A DNA stretch of 41,815 nucleotides from Cellulomonas biazotea (GTDB lineage: Bacteria; Actinomycetota; Actinomycetes; Actinomycetales; Cellulomonadaceae). The notes under the pieces are model-generated. The model had not been told where the DNA came from. It did no database searches and saw nothing but the letters and a program-made list of their open reading frames with translations. Below are positions 15,926-24,845 of this stretch, in pieces. Each line of letters opens with the position of its first letter. The stretch's first letter is position 1. The translations under genes and the position numbers were made by a program. The DNA lies in the NCBI RefSeq assembly GCF_004306155.1, contig NZ_BIMR01000016.1, positions 1 through 41,815 on the forward strand, written 5' to 3'.

Positions 15926-17167
15926 ATGGCAGCGCCGCGCGTTCTCGCAATCGTCCTCGCAGGTGGCGAGGGCAAACGACTCATGCCGCTCACGGCGCAC
16001 CGCGCGAAGCCCGCCGTCCCGTTCGGGGGCATCTACCGGCTCGTGGACTTCGCGCTGTCGAACGTCATCAACTCGCGGTACCTGCACGTGATCGTGCTGA
16101 CGCAGTACAAGTCGCACAGCCTCGACCGGCACGTCTCCAAGACGTGGCGCATGTCGCCGCTGCTCGGCAACTACGTCGCCGCGGTGCCCGCGCAGCAGCG
16201 GGTCGGCAAGCACTGGTACCTGGGCAGCGCCGACGCGATCTACCAGTGCCTCAACATCATCGAGGACGAGCGGCCCGACATCGTCGTCGTGGTCGGTGCG
16301 GACCACGTGTACCGCATGGACTTCTCGCAGATGGTCGACGCGCACCGCGAGTCCGGTGCCGAGCTGACCGTCGCGGCGATCCGGCAGCCGATCGCCGAGG
16401 CCGACCAGTTCGGCGTCATCGAGACGCACCCGAGCGACCCGACGAAGATCGCCGCGTTCCGCGAGAAGCCGACCGACCCCGTCGGGCTGCCCGACTCGCC
16501 GCTCGAGATCCTCGCGTCGATGGGCAACTACGTCGCGAACACCGACGCGCTCGTGCGCGCGGTCACCGAGGACGCCGAGAACCCGACGTCGCGGCACGAC
16601 ATGGGCGGCGACATCGTCCCCGCGTTCGTGGCGCGCGGCACGGCCGCCGTCTACGACTTCATCCGCAACGACGTGCCCGGCTCGACGCCGCGCGACCGCG
16701 ACTACTGGCGGGACGTCGGGACGATCGACGCGTTCTACGAGGCCAACACCGACCTCATCTCGATCGAGCCGGTGTTCAACCTCTACAACGACGAGTGGCC
16801 CCTGTACACGGGCTACACCGGCCTGCCGCCCGCGAAGTTCGTGCACGCGGGCGCAGGTCGCCTGGGCCACGCGGCGGACTCGATCGTCTCCCCCGGCGTC
16901 CTCGTCTCGGGTGCGACGGTGTCGGGGTCGGTCATCTCGCCCGGGGTGCGCCTGCACTCGTGGGCGCAAGTCACCGACTCGGTGCTCATGGACGACGTGC
17001 ACGTGCACCGCTACGCGCAGGTGCACCGCGCGATCATCGACAAGAACGTCATCGTCCCCGAGCGGGCCCGGATCGGCCTGGACCGCGAGCACGACCTCGC
17101 GCGCGGCTTCACGATCACCGAGTCGGGCATCACCGTGGTGCCGAAGGGCACCGTCATCAACGACTGA
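15926..17167 (+). CDS. glgC: Glucose-1-phosphate adenylyltransferase
   Basis: 413 aa, the usual length. Nucleotidyltransferase domain with [20 protein letters not shown] near residues 13-32, catalytic-region [14 protein letters not shown], then a C-terminal left-handed beta-helix with repeats ([20 protein letters not shown]). It makes ADP-glucose from glucose-1-phosphate and ATP, the committed step of bacterial glycogen and related alpha-glucan synthesis. The product feeds GlgA/GlgM encoded divergently. Translation appears leaderless. A hairpin follows at 17176-17210. Confidence 0.96.
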   Translation: MAAPRVLAIVLAGGEGKRLMPLTAHRAKPAVPFGGIYRLVDFALSNVINSRYLHVIVLTQYKSHSLDRHVSKTWRMSPLLGNYVAAVPAQQRVGKHWYLGSADAIYQCLNIIEDERPDIVVVVGADHVYRMDFSQMVDAHRESGAELTVAAIRQPIAEADQFGVIETHPSDPTKIAAFREKPTDPVGLPDSPLEILASMGNYVANTDALVRAVTEDAENPTSRHDMGGDIVPAFVARGTAAVYDFIRNDVPGSTPRDRDYWRDVGTIDAFYEANTDLISIEPVFNLYNDEWPLYTGYTGLPPAKFVHAGAGRLGHAADSIVSPGVLVSGATVSGSVISPGVRLHSWAQVTDSVLMDDVHVHRYAQVHRAIIDKNVIVPERARIGLDREHDLARGFTITESGITVVPKGTVIND

Positions 17168-17175
17168 CCGGCCTG

Positions 17176-17210
17176 CCGGGGGCCCGCTGCACACCAGGCG
17201 GGCACCCCGG
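17176..17210 (+). terminator. Hairpin after glgC
   Basis: Imperfect inverted repeat (17176-17187 with 17198-17210, one bulge/mismatch, 10-nt loop) 9 bp after the glgC stop and before the serB promoter. Confidence 0.5.
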
Positions 17211-17231
17211 CGCCCGTCGTCCCGCCGCGGC

Positions 17232-17237
17232 TAGCCT
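17232..17237 (+). promoter_or_regulatory. -10 element, leaderless start of serB
   Basis: TAGCCT 7 nt upstream of GTG at 17245, no ribosome site. Confidence 0.5.
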
Positions 17238-17244
17238 GCGTGCC

Positions 17245-17964
<720 letters not shown>

Positions 17965-17983
17965 CACCCGCGGGTGCCCGGCG

Positions 17984-18517
17984 TCAGTCCGGGACGCCGA
18001 GCCGGACCAGCGTCGCGGCGCCGCCCGCGAGGCGCGCCCACGGCTCCGCGACGTCGAGCACCGACCAGCTCGCCGTCGGGACGCCGACCTGCACGCGAGC
18101 CAGCGCGGCCGCGTCGGAGCCCGGGCCCGCGAGCGTCGCGGCGAGGCGTGACATCGTCGGCTCGTGGCCCACGACGAGCACCGTCCGGGCGTCCTCGGGC
18201 AGCGCCAGCAGCAGGTCGAGCAGCGACCCGACCCCGGCGTCGTACACGTCGTCGCTGAGGTCGAGCGCCGGGTCGGCGCCGAGCGTGCCGCGCACGAGGT
18301 CCCACGTCTGGCGGGTGCGCAGGCTCGTCGAGCACAGCACGCGGTCGGGCACGAGCCCGGCCTCGGCGAGCTGCGCCCCGACCCGTCCCGACTGCCGCCG
18401 CCCCGTCAGGGACAGCGGCCGCTGGTGGTCGAGCATCCCCTCCGGGTGCTCGGCCTTCGCGTGGCGCAGCAGGATCAGTCGGTGTGCGGGGCCGCCGGGG
18501 GCCTGGTCGAGCGTCAC
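17984..18517 (-). CDS. SixA-like histidine phosphatase
   Basis: 177 aa. Short histidine phosphatase superfamily: LLRHAKAE with catalytic His near residue 19, the downstream Arg in SLRTRQTW, and VVGHEPT with the second catalytic His. Closest in form to SixA-type phosphohistidine phosphatases; the substrate is unknown. GTG at 18517 lies 15 bp after the fabI stop, so it is probably the last gene of the fabG-fabI operon. A functional link to fatty acid synthesis is not evident. A downstream in-frame start is possible. Confidence 0.87.
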   Translation of the reverse strand: MTLDQAPGGPAHRLILLRHAKAEHPEGMLDHQRPLSLTGRRQSGRVGAQLAEAGLVPDRVLCSTSLRTRQTWDLVRGTLGADPALDLSDDVYDAGVGSLLDLLLALPEDARTVLVVGHEPTMSRLAATLAGPGSDAAALARVQVGVPTASWSVLDVAEPWARLAGGAATLVRLGVPD

Positions 18518-18532
18518 CGCCTCAGCGTGCCA

Positions 18533-19303
18533 TCACAGGCCCATGGCGTGCACGCCGCCGTCGACGTGCACGATCTCGCCCGTCGTCGCGGGGAACCAGT
18601 CGGACAGCAGGGCTGCGACCGCACGCGCCGTCGGCTCCGGGTCGGTGACGTCCCAGCCGAGCGGCGCGCGCTCGGGCCAGCCGCCCTCCATCGCCTCGAA
18701 GCCGGGGATCGACTTCGCGGCCGTCGTGCGGATCGGCCCGGCGGAGACGAGGTTGACGCGCACGCCGTGCGGTCCGAGGTCGCGCGCGAGGTAGCGGGCG
18801 GTCGACTCGAACGCGGCCTTCGCGACGCCCATCCAGTCGTACACGGGCCACGCGTAGCGCGCGTCGAACGTCAGCCCGACCACGGCCGAGCCGCGCGCGA
18901 GCAGCGGCTGGGCCGCGACGGCCAGCGACTTGAGCGAGTACGCGCTCACGTGCAGCGCGGTCGCGACGTCGTCCCACTCGCCCGCGAGGAAGTTGCCGCC
19001 CATGACGGACTGCGGCGCGAACCCGATCGAGTGCACGACGCCGTCGAGGTGGTCGAACCCGGCCTCGCGGACGCGGCCCGCGAGCGCCTCGAGGTCCTCG
19101 GCCGACGTCGCGTCGAGCTGCAGGACCTGGGCCTCGACGGGCAGGCGTCGCGCGATGGCCTGCGTGAGGCGGAACTGGCGGCCGAAGGACGTGAGGAGGA
19201 CCTCGGCCCCCTGCTCCTGCGCGAGCCGGGCCACGTGGAAGGCGATCGAGCCGTCGGTGAGGACACCGGTGACGAGGAGCTTCTTGCCGTCGAGCAGACC
19301 CAT
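18533..19303 (-). CDS. fabI: Enoyl-ACP reductase (NADH)
   Basis: 256 aa. Divergent SDR fold of the FabI/InhA group: N-terminal GLLDGKKLLVTGVLTDGSIAF with the glycine-rich cofactor loop, HSIGFAP and the catalytic Y-x6-K (YDWMGVAK). It reduces trans-2-enoyl-ACP in the last step of each fatty acid elongation cycle. The ATG at 19303 has only a weak ribosome site (AAGAGAACGG). It lies 59 bp downstream of fabG, the same fabG-inhA order known from mycobacteria (mabA-inhA). Confidence 0.95.
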   Translation of the reverse strand: MGLLDGKKLLVTGVLTDGSIAFHVARLAQEQGAEVLLTSFGRQFRLTQAIARRLPVEAQVLQLDATSAEDLEALAGRVREAGFDHLDGVVHSIGFAPQSVMGGNFLAGEWDDVATALHVSAYSLKSLAVAAQPLLARGSAVVGLTFDARYAWPVYDWMGVAKAAFESTARYLARDLGPHGVRVNLVSAGPIRTTAAKSIPGFEAMEGGWPERAPLGWDVTDPEPTARAVAALLSDWFPATTGEIVHVDGGVHAMGL

Positions 19304-19362
19304 GGGTGTTCCGTTCTCTTGCGGTGCGAGCAGCGGTGCGTGCGGGTGCGGGTGGGGAGGCG

Positions 19363-20106
19363 TCAGTGGCCCATGCCGAGGCCGCCATCGACCGGGATCA
19401 CGGCCCCGGAGATGTACGCGGCGGCATCGGACGCGAGGAACTCGACGGTTGCGGCGACCTCGTCGGGCTGCGCGAAGCGCCCGGCGGGGATCGTGTCGAG
19501 GTACGCCTTCTGCCGGTCCTCGGGCAGGGCGCGCGTCATGTCCGTGTCGATGAACCCGGGGGCGACGACGTTCGCGGTGATGCCGCGGCCGCCGAGCTCG
19601 CGCGTGATCGAGCGGGCCATGCCGACGAGCGCCGACTTCGACGCCGCGTAGTTGACCTGGCCGGGCGAGCCGTACAGGCCGACGACCGAGGAGATGAGGA
19701 CCACGCGGCCGCGGCGCAGGCGGATCATGCCCTTGCTGGCCCGCCGCACGACCCGGAACGCGCCCGTGAGGTTGACGTCGAGGACGTCGGTGAACTCCTC
19801 GTCGGTCATCCGCAGCAGCAGCTGGTCGCGCGTCACGCCGGCGTTGGCGACGAGCACCTCGACGGGGCCGTGCGCGGCCTCGATCTCGGTGAAGGCCGCG
19901 TCGACCGCGGCGGTGTCGCGCACGTCGGCGACGGCGCCGAGGACGCCGTCCGGCAGGTCGCCCGAGCGGTAGATCGTCGCCACCTGGTCCCCCGCGGCGA
20001 CGAAGCGCTCGGCGATCGCGCGGCCGATGCCACGGTTCGCGCCGGTCACCAGCACGCTGCGGGGACGGTGGGCAGGGGCGGTCGCGTTGTCGGGAGTCTC
20101 AGGCAC
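19363..20106 (-). CDS. fabG: 3-oxoacyl-ACP reductase
   Basis: 247 aa, typical FabG length. Classical SDR: cofactor motif TGANRGIG (T-G-x3-G-x-G), NAG in VANAGVT, catalytic Ser (ISSVVG) and Y-x3-K (YAASK), and the C-terminal IPVDGGLGMGH. It reduces beta-ketoacyl-ACP with NADPH in fatty acid elongation. GTG at 20106 was chosen because a TAGCGT hexamer lies 8 nt upstream (leaderless). First gene of the fabG-fabI-phosphatase operon. Confidence 0.95.
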   Translation of the reverse strand: MPETPDNATAPAHRPRSVLVTGANRGIGRAIAERFVAAGDQVATIYRSGDLPDGVLGAVADVRDTAAVDAAFTEIEAAHGPVEVLVANAGVTRDQLLLRMTDEEFTDVLDVNLTGAFRVVRRASKGMIRLRRGRVVLISSVVGLYGSPGQVNYAASKSALVGMARSITRELGGRGITANVVAPGFIDTDMTRALPEDRQKAYLDTIPAGRFAQPDEVAATVEFLASDAAAYISGAVIPVDGGLGMGH

Positions 20107-20114
20107 GGAACCCG

Positions 20115-20120
20115 ACGCTA
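20115..20120 (-). promoter_or_regulatory. -10 element, leaderless start of fabG operon
   Basis: TAGCGT on the minus strand, 8 nt upstream of GTG at 20106. Confidence 0.45.
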
Positions 20121-20227
20121 TCCGACGTCGCAGGCGTGCCGGGGCACCGGCCCGGCACACGTTCGCCGTGGCGTGTTGTGGGATCCGGACAACGACCGCC
20201 CACGCGGAGACCTCGCCGACACCGGAC

Positions 20228-20233
20228 TACCAT
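20228..20233 (+). promoter_or_regulatory. -10 element, leaderless start of DUF3099 gene
   Basis: TACCAT 6 nt upstream of GTG at 20240. The 133-bp gap to fabG also holds an imperfect inverted repeat, GTTGT-N9-ACAAC (20175-20193). Confidence 0.48.
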
Positions 20234-20239
20234 CAGGTG

Positions 20240-20578
20240 GTGAGCAGCCGCAGGAGCCCGGGACGTCCGGACGAGGACGCGCAGCGCATCACGTCCGCGC
20301 CCGAGTCGCTCGCGGACGACATGTCGCGCCGCCAGCGCCGCTACCTGGCCCAGATGGGCGTCCGCATGGTCTGCTTCGCGGGCGCCTTCTTCACGTGGGG
20401 GCACCTGCCCGCGGTCGTGCCGATCCTGCTCATGGTCGCGGCGGTCGTCCTGCCGTACGTCGCGGTCCTGTTCGCCAACGCGGGGCGGGAGCGTCGGGAC
20501 ACCGACGCGACGTTCATGGAGTACCGCGAGATCGGGCCCGGGTCCGGCCCGCACGAGCAGCTCGGAGGCCGGTCGTGA
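20240..20578 (+). CDS. DUF3099 membrane protein
   Basis: 112 aa. The family core is visible: RITSAPES, then RRRQRRYL-like DMSRRQRRYL, MGVRMVCF, two membrane helices (about 45-85) and LPYVAVLFAN. Small actinobacterial integral membrane protein of unknown function. First gene of a coupled three-gene unit with the Cys/His protein and SURF1 (each junction is a GTGA overlap), which hints at a role near the respiratory chain. GTG start fits a leaderless promoter. Confidence 0.88.
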   Translation: MSSRRSPGRPDEDAQRITSAPESLADDMSRRQRRYLAQMGVRMVCFAGAFFTWGHLPAVVPILLMVAAVVLPYVAVLFANAGRERRDTDATFMEYREIGPGSGPHEQLGGRS

Positions 20579-20820
20579 ACCTGCTGGGGACCCACGGCGC
20601 CGACGCCGTCGACGAGCTCGTGTGCAGCGCGCGCGGGTGCTCCGCCGAGCCGTCGTGGGGCGTGCTGTGGAACAACCCCAAGCTGCACACCCCCGAGCGC
20701 CGCAAGGTGTGGCTCGCGTGCGAGGGCCACCGCGAGCACCTGTCGCAGTACCTCGACGTGCGCGGCTTCCTGCGGGACGTCGTGCCCGTCGACGACCTCG
20801 AGCGGGTGGCGCCGTCGTGA
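20575..20820 (+). CDS. Small Cys/His-rich protein between DUF3099 and SURF1
   Basis: 81 aa. It contains VCSARGC (C-x4-C), ACEGHREHLSQYL (C-x2-H-x2-H) and conserved-looking WGVLWNNPKLHTPERRKVW; the cysteines and histidines could bind a metal such as zinc. No membrane segment. Function unknown; I know of similar small actinobacterial proteins but no established role. GTG at 20575 overlaps the DUF3099 stop and has CGGAGG 7 nt upstream, so translation is coupled. Confidence 0.82.
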   Translation: MNLLGTHGADAVDELVCSARGCSAEPSWGVLWNNPKLHTPERRKVWLACEGHREHLSQYLDVRGFLRDVVPVDDLERVAPS

Positions 20821-21749
20821 GTCCCGCGGTGCGCCGGGCCGTCGGGATCGTCTGCGTCGGGCTCGTGGTGGCCACGGCGTGCGTGCTGCTGGGCCGCTGG
20901 CAGTGGAACCGGCACGTGTGGCGGGACGCGGCGATCGAGGTCGTCCGGACGAACTTCGCGGCGCCGCCGGTGCCGCTCGGCGAGGTGCTCGGCTCGACGG
21001 ACGACGTCCTGGGCAAGGCCGACGAGTGGCGCACGGTCGAGGTCGTCGGCCGGTACGACGAGGACGCCACGGTGCTGCTGCGCAACCGGCCGGTCGGCGG
21101 CACGCCGTCGTACCACGTGCTCGTGCCGTTCGTCGTCGAGGACGCGTCGGCGGGCACCGCGGCGCAGCCCGTGGGCGCCGGTGACGTGCTCGTCGTCGAC
21201 CGCGGGTGGGTCCCGACGGGCGCGGACGCGAGCACCGCGGTCGACGTCCCGCAGCCGCCCGCGGGCAGCGTCGTGCTGACCGCGCGCCTGCGCCTCGACG
21301 AGCGGCCCACGACGCGGTCGGCACCCGACGGGCAGGTGCAGGCCATCGCCTCCGAGCAGGTCCTCGCGGCCGGCGGGCTGACCGACGCGACCCCGTACGC
21401 GGCCTACGCGCAGCGTGTCGCGGAGGACCCCGCGCCCGCGCAGGTGCCCGGGGCGCTGCCGCCGCCGAGCACCGACCCGGGGTCGCACCTGTCGTACGCG
21501 TTCCAGTGGTGGGCGTTCGCGGTGCTGGTCCTCGGCGCCGCGGTCGTCGTGGCCCGGCGCGAGGCGGCACTCGTCGCCGCCGACGACACGGCCGCCGCGG
21601 CCGTCCCGAGCGCCCCACGTGCCCCGCGCCGACGCGGCGGGCGCGCGGAGGACGAGGAGGACGCGCTCATCGACGCGCAGCTCGGCCCCGACGTCCCGGC
21701 CGGCGCGACCGCCGGCCAGGACGGGACGGGCGTCAGGCCAGCGCGATGA
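20817..21749 (+). CDS. SURF1 family cytochrome oxidase biogenesis protein
   Basis: 310 aa. An N-terminal membrane helix (about 8-27) ends in LGRWQWNR; the central extracytoplasmic domain has EWRTVEVVGRYD, LLRNRPVGGTPSYHVLVPF and VLVVDRGWVP, all SURF1 hallmarks; a second helix (about 226-246, FQWWAFAVLVLGAAVVVARR) follows, then an extra charged tail of about 60 residues. SURF1/Shy1 helps insert heme A into cytochrome c oxidase. It fits the heme A synthase at 36117. GTG 20817 overlaps the upstream stop (GTGA). Its 3' end overlaps the convergent ABC-F gene by 17 bp. Confidence 0.93.
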   Translation: MSPAVRRAVGIVCVGLVVATACVLLGRWQWNRHVWRDAAIEVVRTNFAAPPVPLGEVLGSTDDVLGKADEWRTVEVVGRYDEDATVLLRNRPVGGTPSYHVLVPFVVEDASAGTAAQPVGAGDVLVVDRGWVPTGADASTAVDVPQPPAGSVVLTARLRLDERPTTRSAPDGQVQAIASEQVLAAGGLTDATPYAAYAQRVAEDPAPAQVPGALPPPSTDPGSHLSYAFQWWAFAVLVLGAAVVVARREAALVAADDTAAAAVPSAPRAPRRRGGRAEDEEDALIDAQLGPDVPAGATAGQDGTGVRPAR

Positions 21750-23331
21750 GGTCCAGGTAGTCGGGACCCCACAGGTCCTCGTCGCCGTCGGGCAGCAGCA
21801 GCACGCGCTCCGGGTCGAGCGCCGCGACGGCGCCCTCGTCGTGCGAGACGAGCACCACCGCGCCCTTGTAGGAGCGCAGCGCGGCGAGGATCTCCTCGCG
21901 CGACGCCGGGTCGAGGTTGTTCGTCGGCTCGTCGAGCAGCAGCACGTTCGCGGCGGACACCACGAGGGTCGCGAGCGCAAGCCGGGTCTTCTCCCCGCCC
22001 GACAGCACGCGTGCGGGCTTGTCCGCGTCGTCGCCGGAGAACAGGAACGAGCCGAGCACGGAGCGGACCTGCGTGTCCGTGAGGTCGGGCGCGGCCGAGC
22101 GCAGGTTCTCGACGACCGTGCGGCCGAGGTCGAGCGTCTCGTGCTCCTGCGCGTAGTACCCGAGCTTGAGCCCGTGCCCCGGCTTGACCTCGCCGGTGTC
22201 GGACGCCTCGATACCGCCGAGGATGCGCAGCAGGGTCGTCTTCCCGGCACCGTTGAGCCCCAGGACGACGACCTTCGAGCCCCGGTCGATCGCGAGGTCG
22301 ACGTCGGTGAACACCTCGAGCGAGCCGTACGACTTCGACAGGCCCTCGGCGGTGATCGGGGTGCGCCCGCACGGCGCGGGGTCGGGGAACCGCAGGCGGG
22401 CCACCTTGTCGGAGGCGCGCACCTCGTCGAGCCCGGACAGCATCCGCTCGGCGCGGCGGGCCATGTTCTGCGCGGCGACGGCCTTCGTGGCCTTCGCGCG
22501 CATCTTGTCGGCCTGCGCGAGCAGCACCGACGCCTTCTTCTCCGCGTTCGCCCGCTCGCGGCGACGACGCTTCTCGTCGGTCTCCCGCTGCTGCAGGTAC
22601 GCGTCCCAGCCCAGGTTGTACTGGTCGAGCTGGGAGCGGTTGGCGTCGAGGTGGAAGACCTTGTTGACGGTCGCGCGCAGCAGGTCGGCGTCGTGCGAGA
22701 TGACGACGAAGCCGCCCGCGTACGCCTTGAGGTAGTCGCGCAGCCACGCGATCGAGTCGGCGTCGAGGTGGTTCGTCGGCTCGTCGAGCAGGAGCGTGTC
22801 GACGCCGGAGAACAGGATCCGCGCGAGCTCGACACGCCGCCGCTGACCGCCCGACAGGGTGCCCATGGGCTGGCCGAGCACCCGGTCGTCGAGGCCGAGG
22901 TTCGACGTGATGCGGTGCGCCTCGCTCTCGGCCGCGTAGCCGCCGGCGGCCGTGAAGCGCGCCTCGAGGCGGCTGTAGCGGGCCATCGCGGTCTCGCGGA
23001 CGGTGTCGTCCTCGGCGGCCATCGCGCCCTCGGTGACGCGCATCGCGCCGACGATCTCGTCGAGGCCGCGGGCCGAGAGCACGCGGTCCATCGCGAGCTG
23101 CGCGAGGTCGCCGTGGCTCGGGTCCTGCGGCAGGTAGCCGATGTCGCCGGACCGCGCGATCTGGCCGCCCGTCGGCTGCGTCTCGCCGGACAGGGTGCGC
23201 GTCAGGGTCGTCTTGCCGGCGCCGTTGCGCCCGACGAGCCCGATGCGGTCGCCCGAGGCGATGCGGAAGGTCGTCGGCTCGAGCAGCACGCGGGCGCCGA
23301 TGCGCAGCTCGACGGCCTGGGCGGTGATCAC
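21733..23331 (-). CDS. ABC-F family ribosome-associated ATPase
   Basis: 532 aa. Two ABC domains with no membrane segment: domain 1 with GRNGAGKTT, LSGGQRRRVELA and LLLDEPTNHLD; domain 2 with GLNGAGKTT, LSGGEKTRLALA and LLLDEPTNNLD. The two are joined by a basic helical linker (DEKRRRRERANAEKKA and following), which in ABC-F proteins reaches the ribosomal P-site tRNA. Expected to act on translating ribosomes; it could be a housekeeping factor or confer antibiotic protection, not distinguishable here. GTG 23331 has GGAGGA 9 nt upstream. Confidence 0.93.
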   Translation of the reverse strand: MITAQAVELRIGARVLLEPTTFRIASGDRIGLVGRNGAGKTTLTRTLSGETQPTGGQIARSGDIGYLPQDPSHGDLAQLAMDRVLSARGLDEIVGAMRVTEGAMAAEDDTVRETAMARYSRLEARFTAAGGYAAESEAHRITSNLGLDDRVLGQPMGTLSGGQRRRVELARILFSGVDTLLLDEPTNHLDADSIAWLRDYLKAYAGGFVVISHDADLLRATVNKVFHLDANRSQLDQYNLGWDAYLQQRETDEKRRRRERANAEKKASVLLAQADKMRAKATKAVAAQNMARRAERMLSGLDEVRASDKVARLRFPDPAPCGRTPITAEGLSKSYGSLEVFTDVDLAIDRGSKVVVLGLNGAGKTTLLRILGGIEASDTGEVKPGHGLKLGYYAQEHETLDLGRTVVENLRSAAPDLTDTQVRSVLGSFLFSGDDADKPARVLSGGEKTRLALATLVVSAANVLLLDEPTNNLDPASREEILAALRSYKGAVVLVSHDEGAVAALDPERVLLLPDGDEDLWGPDYLDLIALA

Positions 23332-23389
23332 GTGGTGGTTTCCTCCGAGAAAAGCGCCCGGGTTCTGGCCACGGACGCGACGGCCCATG

Positions 23390-23395
23390 ATTCTA
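23390..23395 (-). promoter_or_regulatory. Possible -10 element of ABC-F gene
   Basis: TAGAAT on the minus strand, giving a leader of about 50 nt with the Shine-Dalgarno. No clear -35. Confidence 0.42.
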
Positions 23396-23403
23396 CGACC
23401 CGC

Positions 23404-23422
23404 TAGCGTTTCGACCGGTCGA
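23404..23422 (+). promoter_or_regulatory. Possible bioY promoter with overlapping palindrome
   Basis: TAGCGT at 23404-23409 would start transcription near 23416. The 12-bp perfect palindrome TCGACCGGTCGA at 23411-23422 covers that start point and could be an operator. It does not resemble a biotin-repressor site I know. Confidence 0.35.
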
Positions 23423-23470
23423 CCAGCCCTGTGCCATCCGCTCCGCACCACCGACGTCCCAGGGGGACCG

Positions 23471-24118
23471 ATGACCGACGCACCGCAGCGCCCGCACCCG
23501 ACCGACGTGCCCGCCCCGGCGGCGGCACCGCTCGACGTGCCCGCACCCGTGACCCGGACCAGCCTCGCGACGGACGTCGCGCTGGTGTCGACGTTCGCCG
23601 CGTTCATCGCGGTGTGCGCGATCCTGCCCGCGATCCCGACGCCCTCGGGCGTGCCGATCACGCTGCAGACGTTCGGCGTGATCCTCGCGGGCCTGGTCCT
23701 CGGCTGGCGCCGCGGCGCGCTCGCCGTGGCGCTCTACCTCGCCGTCGGCCTCGCGGGCGTGCCCGTGTTCTCGGGCGGAGCGGGCGGCCTCGCGGTCCTC
23801 GCCGGACCGACCGTCGGCTACCTGCTCGCGTTCCCGTTCGGGGCCGCGCTCGCCGGGGCGTTCGCCGGCCGTGCGCTGCGCGTCCCCGTGGCCTGGCGCT
23901 ACGCCGCGCTGGTCGGCTCGGGCCTCGCGGCGAGCTTCCTCACGATCCACCCCGCCGGCATCGCCGGGCTGATGGCCCGCCTCGGGCTGCCGTTCGGCGA
24001 GGCGCTCGCGATCGACGTCGTGTACTGGCCCGGCGACGTCGTGAAGAACCTGCTCGCGGCCGCGGTCGCCCTCGCGGTCTTCCGGGCGTTCCCCGACCTG
24101 CTGCGCACGCGTCGCTGA
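23471..24118 (+). CDS. bioY: Biotin ECF transporter substrate-binding protein BioY
   Basis: 215 aa. After a Pro/Ala-rich tail of about 35 residues come six hydrophobic segments with BioY features: PTPSGVPITLQTFGVILAG, VGLAGVPVFSGGAGG, GPTVGYLLAFPFGA and WPGDVVKNLLAA. BioY is the S-component that captures biotin for the ECF module. ATG at 23471 has AGGGGG 4 nt upstream. The ATPase and T-component genes follow immediately, giving a complete bioY-bioM-bioN set. Confidence 0.94.
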   Translation: MTDAPQRPHPTDVPAPAAAPLDVPAPVTRTSLATDVALVSTFAAFIAVCAILPAIPTPSGVPITLQTFGVILAGLVLGWRRGALAVALYLAVGLAGVPVFSGGAGGLAVLAGPTVGYLLAFPFGAALAGAFAGRALRVPVAWRYAALVGSGLAASFLTIHPAGIAGLMARLGLPFGEALAIDVVYWPGDVVKNLLAAAVALAVFRAFPDLLRTRR

Positions 24119-24125
24119 CCGTTCC

Positions 24126-24845
24126 GTGATCGAGCTCGACGACGTCGTCGTCACCGCGTGGAGCCCCGGCCCGGGCGGCGGGGACGAGCGGGTCGTGCGG
24201 CTCCTCGGCCCGGTGACGCTGCGGCTCGCCGAGCGGCGGGTCGCCGTGGTCGGCGCCAACGGGTCGGGCAAGTCGACCCTCGCACGCCTGCTCAACGGGC
24301 TCGTCCTGCCGTCGTCCGGGTCGGTGCGCGTCGACGGCCTGGACACCGCGACCGACGGCGCGGCCGTCCGGCGGCGCGTGGGCTTCGTGTTCACCGACCC
24401 GAACGCGCAGATCGTCATGCCGACGCCGCTCGAGGACGTCGCGCTGTCGCTGCGCCGCCGGTTCCCCGACGCCGCCGAGCGGGAGGTCGTGGCGCGCGCG
24501 GCGCTCGCGCGGTTCGGGCTCGGCGAGCGGGCCGACGTCCCCGTGCACGCGCTGTCGGGCGGGCAGCGCCAGCTCCTCGCGATCGCGGCGGTGCTGGCCG
24601 TCGAGCCCGCGGTGCTCGTGTGCGACGAGCCGACGACGCTGCTCGACCTGCGCTGGCGGCGCACGGTCGACGACCTGCTGGCCGGGCTCGACCAGCAGGT
24701 CGTCGTCGTGACGCACGACCTCGACGCCGCCCGCCGCGCGGACCGGGTGCTCGTCGTGCACGACGGGCAGGTCGTGCACGACGGCGAGCCGCACGCGGCG
24801 GTCGCGCACTACGAGGCCCTCATGTCCGGGGAGTGGGTCCCGTGA
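24126..24845 (+). CDS. bioM: ECF transporter ATPase (BioM/CbiO type)
   Basis: 239 aa. ABC ATPase: Walker A GANGSGKST, Q-loop region FTDPNAQIVMPT, signature LSGGQRQLLAIA, Walker B VLVCDEPTTLLD and H-loop THDLD. The NAQ-VxPT Q-loop is characteristic of ECF-type ATPases. GTG at 24126 is 7 bp after the bioY stop. It powers biotin uptake with BioN and BioY. Confidence 0.93.
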   Translation: MIELDDVVVTAWSPGPGGGDERVVRLLGPVTLRLAERRVAVVGANGSGKSTLARLLNGLVLPSSGSVRVDGLDTATDGAAVRRRVGFVFTDPNAQIVMPTPLEDVALSLRRRFPDAAEREVVARAALARFGLGERADVPVHALSGGQRQLLAIAAVLAVEPAVLVCDEPTTLLDLRWRRTVDDLLAGLDQQVVVVTHDLDAARRADRVLVVHDGQVVHDGEPHAAVAHYEALMSGEWVP

